The notes: generated from the letters alone by a model not told the origin. A DNA stretch of 64,000 nt from Eggerthellaceae bacterium UBA3686 (GCA_002371495.1 DFIX01000019.1:40434-104433); one strand, 5' to 3'; counted from the stretch's first letter, positions 51,701 to 59,838 are shown. Numbers and translations: made by a program.

Positions 51701-53782
51701 GTCCTTCTGCGTCAGCCTGAACCGTGGCGGGATGCCTTCCCAGGCATCGTCGCCCGTCAGCGCATCCGCAACCGCTCCCTTCGTCTCCCAGCTATCGTAC
51801 CAACCGGGGTCCGAGTAGCTATAGATCTGCCCCGAAAGCTTGAACAGCAGCACCTGAAGCACGACCTCCAAAAGGATGGTGACGCCGACGGTGGTGTGCG
51901 GGTCGGTATTGTCGTCGCCGCCCTTCTCCTTCCATCCGAAATAGATGGGAAACGCAAAGGAGGCGTCGAACGAGAGCGAGAAAAGGCCCCGGTAGCCGAT
52001 GCCCAAGCTGACCGCGAGGATGAACTTCAGGAACAGGCCCGCAGACATGTTCACATTCCAGCCCATCTTGGCAAAGTCGATTTCCTTCACGGTCCTTTCC
52101 GACTTATACGCCCCCGCCACGTTGAAGCAGCCCAGGGCGGTCATGCCGAGCGTTACCGACAGGTATGCGGGGAACGGCCCGAGCGTGAATTCCTGGGTGA
52201 TGGTGCCGGAGATGCTGAAGCCGAGCTCCACCGTGCCTTCGCCCGAAAAGCTGCTCCAATCCTTGCCGAACCCATCCCAATTGAGGAGAAGCGCCAAGCG
52301 GAAAATGATGTTGAGGTCGCAGTTGAGGAAGGGCTTGGAAGCCCCCTTGGCCTGCGGCATCTTGTCGTTTTCGTCGCCAGGGGCGTGCACCTCCTGCATC
52401 TCGACCTCTTTGCCGGCATTCTTCTTCGTTTCCAGATCTTCCTGTTTCCTGGCGAGCTCGTTGCGGAAACGGCTGAGCATATTTCCCTTGTGGTCTTTCT
52501 TCCAGTTGTCCTTGGGAGCCCAGCCGCCTTCGTCGGCGACCATCCGCACATCGGTTCCAAAGCCGATGGAGGTCGTCACGATCGTGGTCGAGATCTGCAC
52601 CGGGGGAAACACATCCAGCACGGTGAAGCCCAACCCGTTGAAGCACGGCCACTTCTTCTTGTCTTGGGCCTCCGTCTTGAAGCTGAACGCGGCATTCGGG
52701 TTCGTGGTGAGGGGCAGGATGGGCTTTCCGACCGTCGCCTCGTCGAACGGCGTATCCTCGATGAGCATCTCGAGGTCATTCTGATACGATTTGCCCCCAT
52801 AGGTCAGCGTGATGCGTATGATGACGTCGTCCTTTGTAATGCAATCAGCATGCCGGGCGTTCAGGAAATAACCCTCGAACGTGCACGTGGCCAGCCCCGA
52901 TTTGGAATCGTAGCTCGCAGTGACGCTCCGCTTCTTCAGCACCACCGTTTTCTTGTCTGCGGCATCGAGGACCTCCATCGACACTCCCACATCGGATACC
53001 GCGCCCTTTATGCGCACGGCTATGACGTGCTTGTCCTCGTTCACCTTGCTGCGCAGGAACGTGAGCTTGGAGTAGTGGATGTCCCAGTCGTCGAACGTGC
53101 AGCGCTCCATGTACACGTCGGCAGAATCGGCCTTGTGCGTGCCGATGATGTAGCCGTAGGATCCTTCCAGGCACACGCGGCCGGTCGAGAAGTCGCGCAT
53201 CTTCACGCGCGCATCCTCGGTGGTCACGCCCATCTCGCAATTTGCGCGGTAGACGCCGTCGGTGCCGAGCGTCGGGAACGCAAGCTCCCGGATCGAGAGG
53301 ATAACCTTGCCCTCCTCGTCGGTCTGGCCCGATACCGTCTTGCCGTTATAGAGCGAATTCAGGGTGACGGTGGCGTTTTCGACGGGTTTTGCCTTGTCCT
53401 GGATTTCCTTTTCGTCGAGATTCGACAAACCCGACACATCCAGTATCTGGATGCCGACCTCATCGGCGCCGACCACCTTGAACGAAAACGAGCCGGACCA
53501 TATGTTGTTGCTCGCGGCGTAGGCGCGCTGAGCGCCGAGTTGGCCAACGCCTGCGAAGAGCACGCCGCCGCGCTCCTTGGGAAGCATCATCATGCCAGCC
53601 GCCGCGAGCGCCGATGCGAAAAGGCCGCCGAGCATCGCGCGGCGCGACAGCATGGGCAAGCCCGTCGCCTCGTTTATCGAAGGCTCCTCGGATGCCGGCT
53701 CGGGCGGGCTAGCTTTAAACGCCACGTCGATTGGCCCGAAATCGTCATCTTCAAACAGCGGATCAGCGAAATAGGTTGCCAT
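48761..53782 (-). CDS. Large Tat-exported, SPKTG-anchored surface protein
   Basis: This 1673-residue protein begins with an acidic 45-residue leader and then a Tat motif SRRAMLGGLFASALAAAG (Arg pair at 47-48) with AYA-A near 90. The middle is strand-rich, with Ig-like sections late on (CAGHTASFSMDIRNHGNLII). Near the end a Gly/Ser linker leads to SPKTG (about 1626-1630), a hydrophobic stretch and RRLLNEREVR, a sortase sorting signal of the SPKTG type known for class B sortase substrates in Clostridioides. No domain names its function. I prefer ATG 53782 (AAAGGA upstream) to ATG 53800, which overlaps the previous stop. It is co-transcribed with BspA downstream. Confidence 0.8.
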   Translation of the reverse strand: MATYFADPLFEDDDFGPIDVAFKASPPEPASEEPSINEATGLPMLSRRAMLGGLFASALAAAGMMMLPKERGGVLFAGVGQLGAQRAYAASNNIWSGSFSFKVVGADEVGIQILDVSGLSNLDEKEIQDKAKPVENATVTLNSLYNGKTVSGQTDEEGKVILSIRELAFPTLGTDGVYRANCEMGVTTEDARVKMRDFSTGRVCLEGSYGYIIGTHKADSADVYMERCTFDDWDIHYSKLTFLRSKVNEDKHVIAVRIKGAVSDVGVSMEVLDAADKKTVVLKKRSVTASYDSKSGLATCTFEGYFLNARHADCITKDDVIIRITLTYGGKSYQNDLEMLIEDTPFDEATVGKPILPLTTNPNAAFSFKTEAQDKKKWPCFNGLGFTVLDVFPPVQISTTIVTTSIGFGTDVRMVADEGGWAPKDNWKKDHKGNMLSRFRNELARKQEDLETKKNAGKEVEMQEVHAPGDENDKMPQAKGASKPFLNCDLNIIFRLALLLNWDGFGKDWSSFSGEGTVELGFSISGTITQEFTLGPFPAYLSVTLGMTALGCFNVAGAYKSERTVKEIDFAKMGWNVNMSAGLFLKFILAVSLGIGYRGLFSLSFDASFAFPIYFGWKEKGGDDNTDPHTTVGVTILLEVVLQVLLFKLSGQIYSYSDPGWYDSWETKGAVADALTGDDAWEGIPPRFRLTQKDGTLRHSHIFDNEGTLLKGNLEDPFADAVATTDAMMTGSREADARKSGGNDASALDVSALTDDEFEAFKATHSAHFVPVDGVTGVFRREANVAGVGAPTYAFVGKMPKAVVGEDGEITTELVDCEGANTFYFGEMTSDTIAALAPASSSGDAPAAAGASGPNAGAAATALMAATIDVRSASRFEGDPLLGFALGVPREYEYDVVAGKTTGEPCGPAGVGGVGLHDGVVPKVNSIIYKGIHSDPRQRVVSIGGALYLFRVATVKYPEAEGGSYCRSRVVGSRFDDATQTWGEPKVLEYGTGNRDLPRIKIYDYEFDIVVRSGSKKWAQDAEACLIVTGGLRPEGDSTSFHQAASQCTVAVLAINANLEVLEVMVRGVSANDKTDAKLAFNENEEHMVCSPCIVDGFAPHGASGSLAYAFLRRSSGSANGLASTGASVTFCVGHCYMRGDYLSFPKDLKEDPSVTLAADVFGMTGVAGNAVAEKYDALLTLLVNHQQGYDVCTATIPPGGDFSQLKITHCIESADKLPEIQPWPQHGTFLYVKERPSSQKSSETDYHLYQGSFDPLAKDQKRFTAQQVDAAGIKGASFCVSPSGDYLFYYEAYRDRKDSNPKATFTSSTVTGTGDDTIRHIMASRLMNGKFCEDFPFCEVDHPIDHFEVLSLEDETSAFVATHITDADKSLADIHYIGVPNVLSAEIEAFVPTVAFVCAGHTASFSMDIRNHGNLIIGGFEVQMLDPDDGGKVVDTVQVGEIEPSKIALTAAHMGWGHTASETPQLSAEEKKGMLMPGKKISYPAEFKIPSNWEGDKTIILRIANAWTPKMTAPGLRAQAAMETVPVDFTVEENGLVVRALADGVHHYYVAKQGGVSIVNSAQGKGAVYDPAEQVSTTPSPDDPDDPDEPDNPDDPDDKDDGGGGTGGGSGGGSGGGTVETRGNSPKTGDELAPLGPFALAAAGAAALAAGYSARRLLNEREVRSAQEGEEV

Positions 53783-53796
53783 GGGGGGTCCTTTCG

Positions 53797-54162
53797 TCAT
53801 TGCGCGTGCGAATCGTTCTCGGAAGAGGAAGGCGGTGCGGCGTCGGGGGCGCTGGGTTTTTCCTCATTCGCCCGATGCCGCATCATGAGCAACGCAGTCA
53901 CCGCCACGGCGATGATGGCCGCGACCACCGCCGCGAGCACATAGCCGCCCGCGCTCGCGCCGAACAGCGACGCCGCGCCGAACAGCCCGCTATCCGTTGC
54001 AGGGGTTACGCCCAGATTGCCCGCCGCGTACCGCCCTGCCAGGTCAACCAGCGGAAACGCCATAAGCAACACAAGCACGGCAAGCGTACGTTCGCCCCGA
54101 TGCCGCCGCAGGCGCCTCGAGCGCCCCCGTACGGCAAGCATTCGCTCTTCTGTACTGCGCAT
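53797..54162 (-). CDS. Small two-TM protein, paralogue of the sigma-linked membrane protein
   Basis: The 121-residue protein starts MRSTEERMLAVRGRSRRLRR, has membrane segments at about 27-43 and 76-93 and ends in an acidic, Ser-rich tail. Its N-terminus (MRSTEERM) and overall plan match the 122-residue product at 55803-56171 (MRSTDERM). By analogy it may be a second anti-sigma-like factor that holds a sigma factor through its N-terminus; this is inference. GAGAGGAG precedes ATG 54162. Its stop codon overlaps an alternative start of the big surface protein, so the three genes 54162 to 43115 form one unit. Confidence 0.7.
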   Translation of the reverse strand: MRSTEERMLAVRGRSRRLRRHRGERTLAVLVLLMAFPLVDLAGRYAAGNLGVTPATDSGLFGAASLFGASAGGYVLAAVVAAIIAVAVTALLMMRHRANEEKPSAPDAAPPSSSENDSHAQ

Positions 54163-54535
54163 GGCAATGTCTCCTCTCGCCGATAGCGCATCCGTTCATC
54201 TCCTAGATTCGCGGGCGAGCGGAAATCCTCACCTGTTTTTGCATCTTTCCGAAAAAAGACGATTCTTCGGCGCAGCGGTCGGCTCCATTGCCGTATTTGG
54301 ATGGGCTCGATCGTTCAAGCCCGATCAACGAGCCGTTTAATCAGCCAGTTGCCCTGGCTTTGGCGCAGGGGCAAGGGATTGCGCGGCGAAGGCTATCGAA
54401 GCAAGCGAGGCGAGGGGTGCTTCCGCAAGCTTATACGTCGGGCCCGGCAGCCAACAGCGCGGTTGCCGAATAGAGCCGGACGCAAGGTCGCATGAAGCGC
54501 CTTCGAACAAGGCACCGGCGTTTGCTATCGGCATC
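54163..54535 (-). promoter_or_regulatory. Gap inside the surface-protein locus, probable second promoter
   Basis: This 373-bp stretch separates prsW from the surface-protein genes and has no credible gene; a 65-codon frame starting 2 bp after prsW lacks support. On the minus strand CGGAAA occurs about 100 bp before ATG 54162, and a CGGAAA is also found about 40 bp before the sigma gene. These could be ECF-type -35 elements, but the -10 parts are not clear. Confidence 0.3.
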
Positions 54536-55153
54536 TCATCTGCGGTAACGCCTGACTGCGAGCAGGGCGGTCAGCGTGACAAGCGGCATCGCGATGGCGG
54601 CGATGCGGGCGGGATCGCCTGCGGCTACGAGCAGGTTGAAGACCCCATGATAGGTCATGGCCAGGCAAAGCAGGCCAAAGGTGCCGGCCGCGCGCAGCCA
54701 TGGGTGCTTCCATGCACGGGTCAGGCCAAAACCCACGACGACGCCGCACGCGACATGCATCATCGACGTTCCCAAGCCGCGCAGGAGCAACGTCATGGGA
54801 CTTGCCAGGCCGCTTTCGCTCAGATAGAAGGCGCTTTCCATCGTGGCGAACCCCACGGCCACCATGATGAACGCGAGATCGACGTCCTCGGGATCGGGGC
54901 CGACGATCACGAGGTAGAACAGCAGGGGCAAGAACTTGGCCATCTCCTCGACGGCAGGCGCGATTTCGACGGCCGCCCGCACCGCATCGATTCCGACTAG
55001 CTGCGCGGCGAAGGAGCTCACGTAAGCCGAAAGCAGACAGGCGGTCATGCCGACGAGCAGCCCCGCGACGACGAGTCGCGGACGCCCGCGGACGCAGAAA
55101 AGGCACGCTATGAGCGGAGCCGCCACGAGCACGAATATGTTCTCGATGTACAT
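54536..55153 (-). CDS. PrsW-family intramembrane protease
   Basis: This 205-residue multi-spanning membrane protein has the PrsW signature: EIAPAVEEMAKFLPLL with the Glu pair at 69-70, GFATMESAFYL with Glu 106, His 133 in SMMHVACGVVVGFG and YHGVFNLL near 168. PrsW of Bacillus subtilis makes the first cut in the anti-sigma factor RsiW, freeing its ECF sigma factor. A matching sigma and anti-sigma gene stand directly upstream. The start ATG 55153 shares a base with the preceding stop (TGATG), so translation is coupled. Confidence 0.85.
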   Translation of the reverse strand: MYIENIFVLVAAPLIACLFCVRGRPRLVVAGLLVGMTACLLSAYVSSFAAQLVGIDAVRAAVEIAPAVEEMAKFLPLLFYLVIVGPDPEDVDLAFIMVAVGFATMESAFYLSESGLASPMTLLLRGLGTSMMHVACGVVVGFGLTRAWKHPWLRAAGTFGLLCLAMTYHGVFNLLVAAGDPARIAAIAMPLVTLTALLAVRRYRR

Positions 55154-55806
55154 CACGCGTCTTCGGACTTCCACGCGCATGCGAGGATCGACGCATAGGA
55201 CGCCGTCAACGCGAAGTTGAAGACGGTATAGACCGCAGAGCCAGGGCTTGGGTCGGGAACCAGCGACGAGAGCCAAAGGGCCTGCTCGGCGACGACGAAC
55301 AGGAGCGCGGCCCAATGAAACGCCTTATTGCCCGAAAAGCACCTGCGCTCCGGACGATCTTCGGACGCCCCGCCAGCCCGCGCAGCGATACCCCGCACGG
55401 CAAAGAAGCCGATTGCGGCGACGAGCCCGTTGTCGGCGATGTTGAGCAGAGGGTCGCCGCTCACGACTATGTAGAAGACGCACAGCGCCGCGCAAAGCGC
55501 CACGACAAGCCACGCGGCCGGAACGGGGGCGGCCACGCTGCGGCGCTGGTCGCACTCGACCAGCAGCAACGTAAGAAAGACGTAACCGGCCACCCAAGAG
55601 AGGTCGGCGATGTAGGAGTAATGCGGGGTGTCGCCGAAGACGGCCAGGTATCCATACCAGTAGACGTTGCCGAGGAGCATGCACGCGAAGAAGCACACGA
55701 CCGAAAGCCATGCCACGTTGCGCGAGCGCAGCGCCCGCACGAGTGCCAGCACGAAGAGCGCGGTCAAGGCCAGCAGCTGGACGGCTTCGGATGCGCTATA
55801 TATCAC
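55153..55806 (-). CDS. Seven-TM membrane protein of unknown function
   Basis: The 217-residue protein is almost entirely hydrophobic, with about seven helices, for example LLALTALFVLALVRAL, VAWLSVVCFFACMLLGNVYW, VVALCAALCVFYIVV and WAALLFVVAEQALWLSSLV. I do not recognise a family. It lies between the probable anti-sigma gene and prsW with overlaps on both sides, so it is likely part of the signalling module, perhaps as a sensor or a partner of the protease (inference). I chose GTG 55806, which overlaps the preceding TGA (GTGA) and has AAGGG upstream; GTG 55815 is the alternative. Confidence 0.7.
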   Translation of the reverse strand: MIYSASEAVQLLALTALFVLALVRALRSRNVAWLSVVCFFACMLLGNVYWYGYLAVFGDTPHYSYIADLSWVAGYVFLTLLLVECDQRRSVAAPVPAAWLVVALCAALCVFYIVVSGDPLLNIADNGLVAAIGFFAVRGIAARAGGASEDRPERRCFSGNKAFHWAALLFVVAEQALWLSSLVPDPSPGSAVYTVFNFALTASYASILACAWKSEDA

Positions 55807-56171
55807 GGCTGACACCCTTCGTCGTTGGAAACGCCCTTTTCATCGGGCGCGTCGGTGCGATGAGCGCCTCCCAACCGGTAAGCGAGCGCAGTCACCACAG
55901 CGCCGAGCACGAGCCCCAGGACCCCCACGACGACGTAGCCCAGGGCGGAGCTGTCGGAAAACACGCTTCCCATGAGGCCGAACAGTCCGCTTGACGCAGG
56001 AGCGCCAGACAAGTTGGCGGACGCCACGCCAATGCCTACCGCGACCACGATGACGATGCTCAAAGCGCCGCCGCAAAGAGCCGCTGCACGCTTCCGCCTG
56101 CGACGGGTTTCCACCTCGCGCATCCGAGCGCGGCCCAACACCTCGCTCATGCGTTCGTCAGTCGACCTCAT
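55803..56171 (-). CDS. Probable anti-sigma factor, small membrane protein
   Basis: This 122-residue protein starts MRSTDERMSEVLGRARMREV, a charged cytosolic helix, then has two membrane segments (about 32-50 and 75-95) and an acidic tail. Its gene overlaps the end of the ECF sigma gene by 14 bp. That placement, a membrane anchor and a PrsW-type protease two genes on suggest the anti-sigma factor of this module, although no zinc motif (HxxxCxxC) is present. I chose ATG 56171, 8 nt from AAGGAAGG, over TTG 56177. Confidence 0.65.
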   Translation of the reverse strand: MRSTDERMSEVLGRARMREVETRRRRKRAAALCGGALSIVIVVAVGIGVASANLSGAPASSGLFGLMGSVFSDSSALGYVVVGVLGLVLGAVVTALAYRLGGAHRTDAPDEKGVSNDEGCQP

Positions 56172-56712
56172 ATCCAATGCCTTCCTTCGCGAGCAGAGGC
56201 CTCATAGCGCGCTTTCCGCGCTGCACCAAGTTGTCTACTTGCTTGCGCGCCTTGCGCATGACCGCCCCCGCTTCATCGTAGCTCATTTCCTCGATGTAGA
56301 CCAAGTACAGCGCCTCGCGGTAATCGGGCGCGATCTTCTCGAGGCAGCGGTAGAGCGCACGGGAGCGCTCGTCGCGCAGTATGCCGTCCTCGACCCGCTC
56401 GCCGCCTTCCGACTCTATGCCTAGGTCCTCCATGCTCATGAACCTGCCGCGCAGGCGGATATGGCGCAGCGCCAAGTTGCGCGCCGTCTTGTACAGGTAG
56501 GGCTTGAACCCGCCGGCATTGAGGCGCGGGCGCTTCGCCAACATCCGCGAAAACGCCTCGATCATCAGGTCCTCGGCGGCATCGACATCGCGAACGTAGC
56601 CGTTGATGTACAAGGTGCATGTATCGCCGTAGCGCTCCATCAGCGGGCGCAAGCATTCCTGGTCGCCCGCGACCAGCCGTTCGAACAGTATCTCATCGCC
56701 TTCGCGTCTCAT
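56158..56712 (-). CDS. ECF-type RNA polymerase sigma factor
   Basis: The 184-residue protein has sigma region 2 (ERYGDTCTLYINGYVRDVDA then AEDLMIEAFSRMLAKRP, KPYLYKTARNLALRHIR) and region 4 (LEKIAPDYREALYLVYIEEM then SYDEAGAVM..KARKQVDNLVQRGKR). This is the two-domain layout of ECF sigma factors. It is the first gene of a minus-strand run with the anti-sigma candidate, a 7-TM protein and PrsW. A likely target is its own operon and the surface proteins downstream, which remains to be shown. Confidence 0.9.
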   Translation of the reverse strand: MRREGDEILFERLVAGDQECLRPLMERYGDTCTLYINGYVRDVDAAEDLMIEAFSRMLAKRPRLNAGGFKPYLYKTARNLALRHIRLRGRFMSMEDLGIESEGGERVEDGILRDERSRALYRCLEKIAPDYREALYLVYIEEMSYDEAGAVMRKARKQVDNLVQRGKRAMRPLLAKEGIGYEVD

Positions 56713-56825
56713 ACGCGCGCATCACCCGCCATAGAGTTTCCGCAACGCCGCGCCCTTCATACGCTATTGCTTCGCCCGGCATTGGAATTCAGCAGGGCTC
56801 CGTGCGCCTTTACGCTCCAAAATGC

Positions 56826-57491
56826 TTACACGTACGAATGCCTCCAGCCGGCATTTCTAGCCTGCCGTTCCGTGACGAACCAACGCTCGCCTTCGCTCTC
56901 GTCGATGTGGGTGCGGGTGTAATATTTGTCCCCGGGTACGTGGTAGATCTTCTCGCCGGTGGTGTAGCTGATGTTGCCCTTGATGTCGCCACGCAGGCGG
57001 ATCTTCAGAGTGACGGTCTTGCTAGCAGCCTTGTATTTAGCATTGCCAGCTGCTCTCACCAGCACGTTCACCTTGTAAGTGCCCGCCTTCAGCCCCTTCT
57101 TCACCGTGATCTTGCCGTCTTTGGATACGGCAATCTTCGCGTTGCCGGACTTCTTCTTGAACGTCACCTTACCCTGGGCCTTCGACACCGAGAAGGCTTT
57201 CGACTTCTTGATGGTTTGATTGCCCTTCTTCACAAGGGCGTACCTGAGCGTTATCCTCGATGACTTCGCGGAAGCCTTCATCGGGTTGGGCGCTTTCGTT
57301 GTTGCGGCGGTTACTGCATAGGTCTTGATCTGCGCGCTCGCAGCGGTCAAACCGCTCGACGACCCCGCCTCTAGACCGCCCGAAACCCCCGCGCTGCTTT
57401 CGGCGGCCGCGGCCACTCCGGGGACAATGCAGATCGCAAGCGCCACGGGCACGATTGACGCGATGATACGGCCAAACAGCTTACCGCGCAT
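56826..57491 (-). CDS. Secreted protein with Ig-like region and C-terminal sunset domain
   Basis: The 221-residue protein begins with a signal peptide (IIASIVPVALAICIVPGVAA then AAAES). It continues with a Lys-rich strand region resembling bacterial Ig domains (VTFKKKSGNAKIAVSKDGKI, TYKVNVLVRAAGNAKYKAAS) and ends with the sunset domain: GDIKGNISYTTGEKIYHVPG, DKYYTRTHIDES, GERWFVTERQARNAGW. That domain is common at the C-terminus of secreted nucleases and other exported proteins; no nuclease is present here. GGGAGG precedes ATG 57491. Confidence 0.75.
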   Translation of the reverse strand: MRGKLFGRIIASIVPVALAICIVPGVAAAAESSAGVSGGLEAGSSSGLTAASAQIKTYAVTAATTKAPNPMKASAKSSRITLRYALVKKGNQTIKKSKAFSVSKAQGKVTFKKKSGNAKIAVSKDGKITVKKGLKAGTYKVNVLVRAAGNAKYKAASKTVTLKIRLRGDIKGNISYTTGEKIYHVPGDKYYTRTHIDESEGERWFVTERQARNAGWRHSYV

Positions 57492-57918
57492 AAGAGCCTC
57501 CCAACAAATGCGGTTTATTTAGCTAATAATACAACGCAGACGCCGCTCTTGTAACCGTTTACCTCAAACCGATTGCCTGCGCGCAATCGTTTGTTCGTCT
57601 GTTTCCCTGAAGAATGACAAATTTTCTTTCTTTAGATACATGACCATAATAACCAATAATTTCTGACCAGGCATAATTCAAACAGCGTAGTTTCCGCTTC
57701 ATTTACATCAAGATCCCAAGCAATTCACCACCTGGGGTTTTGCAAAGACACGAACGCAATCTTGTCTCTGAAATCCGAAGTTTTGTCATCATTCGACGAT
57801 TCCGGTGAAAAGAGGCAGTAAATCGAGCGTTCCTAAGGCATTTGACTGACAACGGGGGCATCGATTACCGCAGATGGTTTTGCCGACAATGCGTTTGAGG
57901 AGACTGCTCTAGTGTTTG

Positions 57919-57993
57919 AACGTTTAGGGACAGTCCCCAAACGTTTAGGGAGTCTCCCCAAACGTTTGGGGAGTCTCCCTAAACGTTTTTTTG
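57919..57993. repeat. Tandem AAACGTTT / GGGAGTCTCCC palindromes
   Basis: Four CGTTT blocks alternate with GGGACAGTCCCC (57927-57938), GGGAGTCTCCCC (57948-57959) and GGGGAGTCTCCC (57968-57979), so overlapping hairpins can form, and the last is followed by seven T on the plus strand. It lies just beyond the stop of the ABC ATPase gene. The rest of the 518-bp gap (57492-57918) is AT-rich with no clear feature. Confidence 0.75.
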
Positions 57994-58009
57994 GGAGGCC
58001 CACAGATGA

Positions 58010-58795
58010 TTATTTGTGCTCGATCTCGTTTGTGGGAACGCAGACGCGGACCTTGTCGTCGTAGAGCGAGTTCACTTCTACGTCGACGCCGTAGATCTTG
58101 CTGATGAGGCCGGCCGTGATGGTCTCTTTGGGCGTGCCGTATGCAAGCACTTCGCCTTCGTGCAGGACAAGCGTCTTGTCGGCATACAGGAACGCCTGGT
58201 CGGGCTGGTGCGTCGACTGGATGACGGTAAGGCCCTCTTCTGCAAGCTGGCGCACGCGCGACAGCACGCGCACGGTGTTTCCGTAATCGAGGGCCGAAGT
58301 CGGCTCGTCCATGATGATGGTGCTGGCGTTCTGCGCGAGGGCGCGGGCAATAAGGACAAGCTGCTGCTCGCCGCCCGAGATCTGGGTATAGGGCCGGTCG
58401 GCCAGGTGCCCGATGCCCACACGTTCGAGCGCGCCATAGGCACGGTCCACATGGACCTGCTTCGGCGAGAAGAGCATGCCGGCCGAAGCGCCCGCGCTCA
58501 TCAGCACGACGTCAAGGACAGCGTAATCGTACACGGGCTTATGCGACTGGGGGATGTAAGCCATCTCTTTGGCGCGCTCGCGGATGCTGAGCGCGCGAAT
58601 GTCTTTGCCGTTGACGATGATGGTGCCCCGATAGTTCTTGTTCAGGCCCAGGATGCAGCGGAACAGCGTCGACTTGCCCGTGCCGTTGGGACCCAAGACG
58701 TTAACGAGCGTGCCATCGGCAACGTCGACGTTTATGCCCTTCAGCACATGATGCGAGCCGTAACTGAAATCCAGGTCGTGGATGCTCACGCTCAT
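58010..58795 (-). CDS. ABC importer ATPase, iron-siderophore/cobalamin (FecE/BtuD) type
   Basis: The 261-residue ATPase has Walker A GPNGTGKST, signature ISGGEQQLVLIARAL, Walker B STIIMDEPTSALD and the switch His in QSTHQPDQAF. Together with the permease and lipoprotein upstream it forms a type II importer for ferric siderophores, haem or cobalamin. Its ATG overlaps the permease stop (ATGA), so synthesis is coupled. It is the last gene of the operon. Confidence 0.9.
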   Translation of the reverse strand: MSVSIHDLDFSYGSHHVLKGINVDVADGTLVNVLGPNGTGKSTLFRCILGLNKNYRGTIIVNGKDIRALSIRERAKEMAYIPQSHKPVYDYAVLDVVLMSAGASAGMLFSPKQVHVDRAYGALERVGIGHLADRPYTQISGGEQQLVLIARALAQNASTIIMDEPTSALDYGNTVRVLSRVRQLAEEGLTVIQSTHQPDQAFLYADKTLVLHEGEVLAYGTPKETITAGLISKIYGVDVEVNSLYDDKVRVCVPTNEIEHK

Positions 58796-59838
58796 TTGCG
58801 CTTCCTCCCCTCACGCGTGATGAGGTACAGGAAGAACGGCGCGCCGATGAACGCCGTGAGGATGCCTATGGGAATCTCGGCCGTCGTGGCAAGGCGCGAC
58901 ACGTCGTCGACCAAAAGCAGGAAGGCGGCGCCCATGAGCATGCTCGCGGGCATGAGCTTACGGTAGTCGCTTCCGATAAGCATGCGCGAAAGGTGCGGAA
59001 TGACGAGCCCTACCCAGCCGATCATGCCGGTGACGGCAACGCTTGCCGCCGTGACGAGCGTGGCGGCAAGGATGATGGCCACGCGCAGCGCCTTGGTGTT
59101 GACGCCCATCGTGGAGGCCTCGTCGTCGCCCATGGTCAGGATGTTGATCTTCCAGCGCAGCACGAACAACACGACAAGCCCCGCAAGCATCGGGGGGAAC
59201 GCCATGGTCACGTCGGCAGGCTTGGCCGAGGTGAGACTTCCCATGAGCCAATACGTGATGGCAGGAAGCTGGTCGGCGGGGTCGGCGATGAGCTTCGTGA
59301 ACGACACGCCTGCCGAGAACAACGAGCTGACCATGACGCCCGCTAGCACCACGGTCAGCACCTGGTTACCGCGCGCAGCCTGCGCCACAGCGATGACGAT
59401 GAGCACGGTCACGATGGCGAACACGAACGCCATCGCCGACACGCCGAAGCTCGCGAACCCCAGCAAAATGGCCACGGCCGCGCCGAAAGCGGCGCCTTGG
59501 GACGCGCCCAGGATGTCGGGCGATACGAGCGGGTTTTGGAACGTGCCCTGGTACGCCGCGCCAGCAGAGGCCAGACAGCAGCCGACAAGCGCCGCCATGA
59601 CCACACGCGGCAGGCGCACGTTGAAGAATATGGTCGCCTCCTGGTCGGTCCAGAACGGATCAACCGGAAAAACTTGGCCCGCGAGCATGGCGACGACCTT
59701 GTCGGGGCTGATGGGGTACCTACCCACCAAGAACGACAGCACGGCAAGAGCGACCAGCACGATCGCCAACCCCACCAGGATGAGGTTGGCGACCCTTTTG
59801 CGTCTGGCATGCGAGTTTGTGTTCTGGCCGGTCGTCAC
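58792..59838 (-). CDS. ABC importer permease, FecCD type
   Basis: This 348-residue protein is a FecCD/BtuC-type permease with about ten helices: ISPDKVVAMLAGQVFPVD, RLPRVVMAALVGCCLASAGA then AYQGTFQNPLVSPDILGASQGAAFGA, and GMIGWVGLVIPHLSRMLIG, the cytosolic coupling loop. The start is GTG 59838 with AAAGG upstream. It lies between the solute-binding lipoprotein and the ATPase. Confidence 0.92.
   Translation of the reverse strand: MTTGQNTNSHARRKRVANLILVGLAIVLVALAVLSFLVGRYPISPDKVVAMLAGQVFPVDPFWTDQEATIFFNVRLPRVVMAALVGCCLASAGAAYQGTFQNPLVSPDILGASQGAAFGAAVAILLGFASFGVSAMAFVFAIVTVLIVIAVAQAARGNQVLTVVLAGVMVSSLFSAGVSFTKLIADPADQLPAITYWLMGSLTSAKPADVTMAFPPMLAGLVVLFVLRWKINILTMGDDEASTMGVNTKALRVAIILAATLVTAASVAVTGMIGWVGLVIPHLSRMLIGSDYRKLMPASMLMGAAFLLLVDDVSRLATTAEIPIGILTAFIGAPFFLYLITREGRKRK

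Noticed and set aside
54337..54534. 65-codon frame starting 2 bp after prsW
   Set aside because: It has no Shine-Dalgarno of its own, a Pro/Ala/Ser composition expected from noncoding GC-rich DNA, and no recognisable feature, so coupling alone is not enough support.
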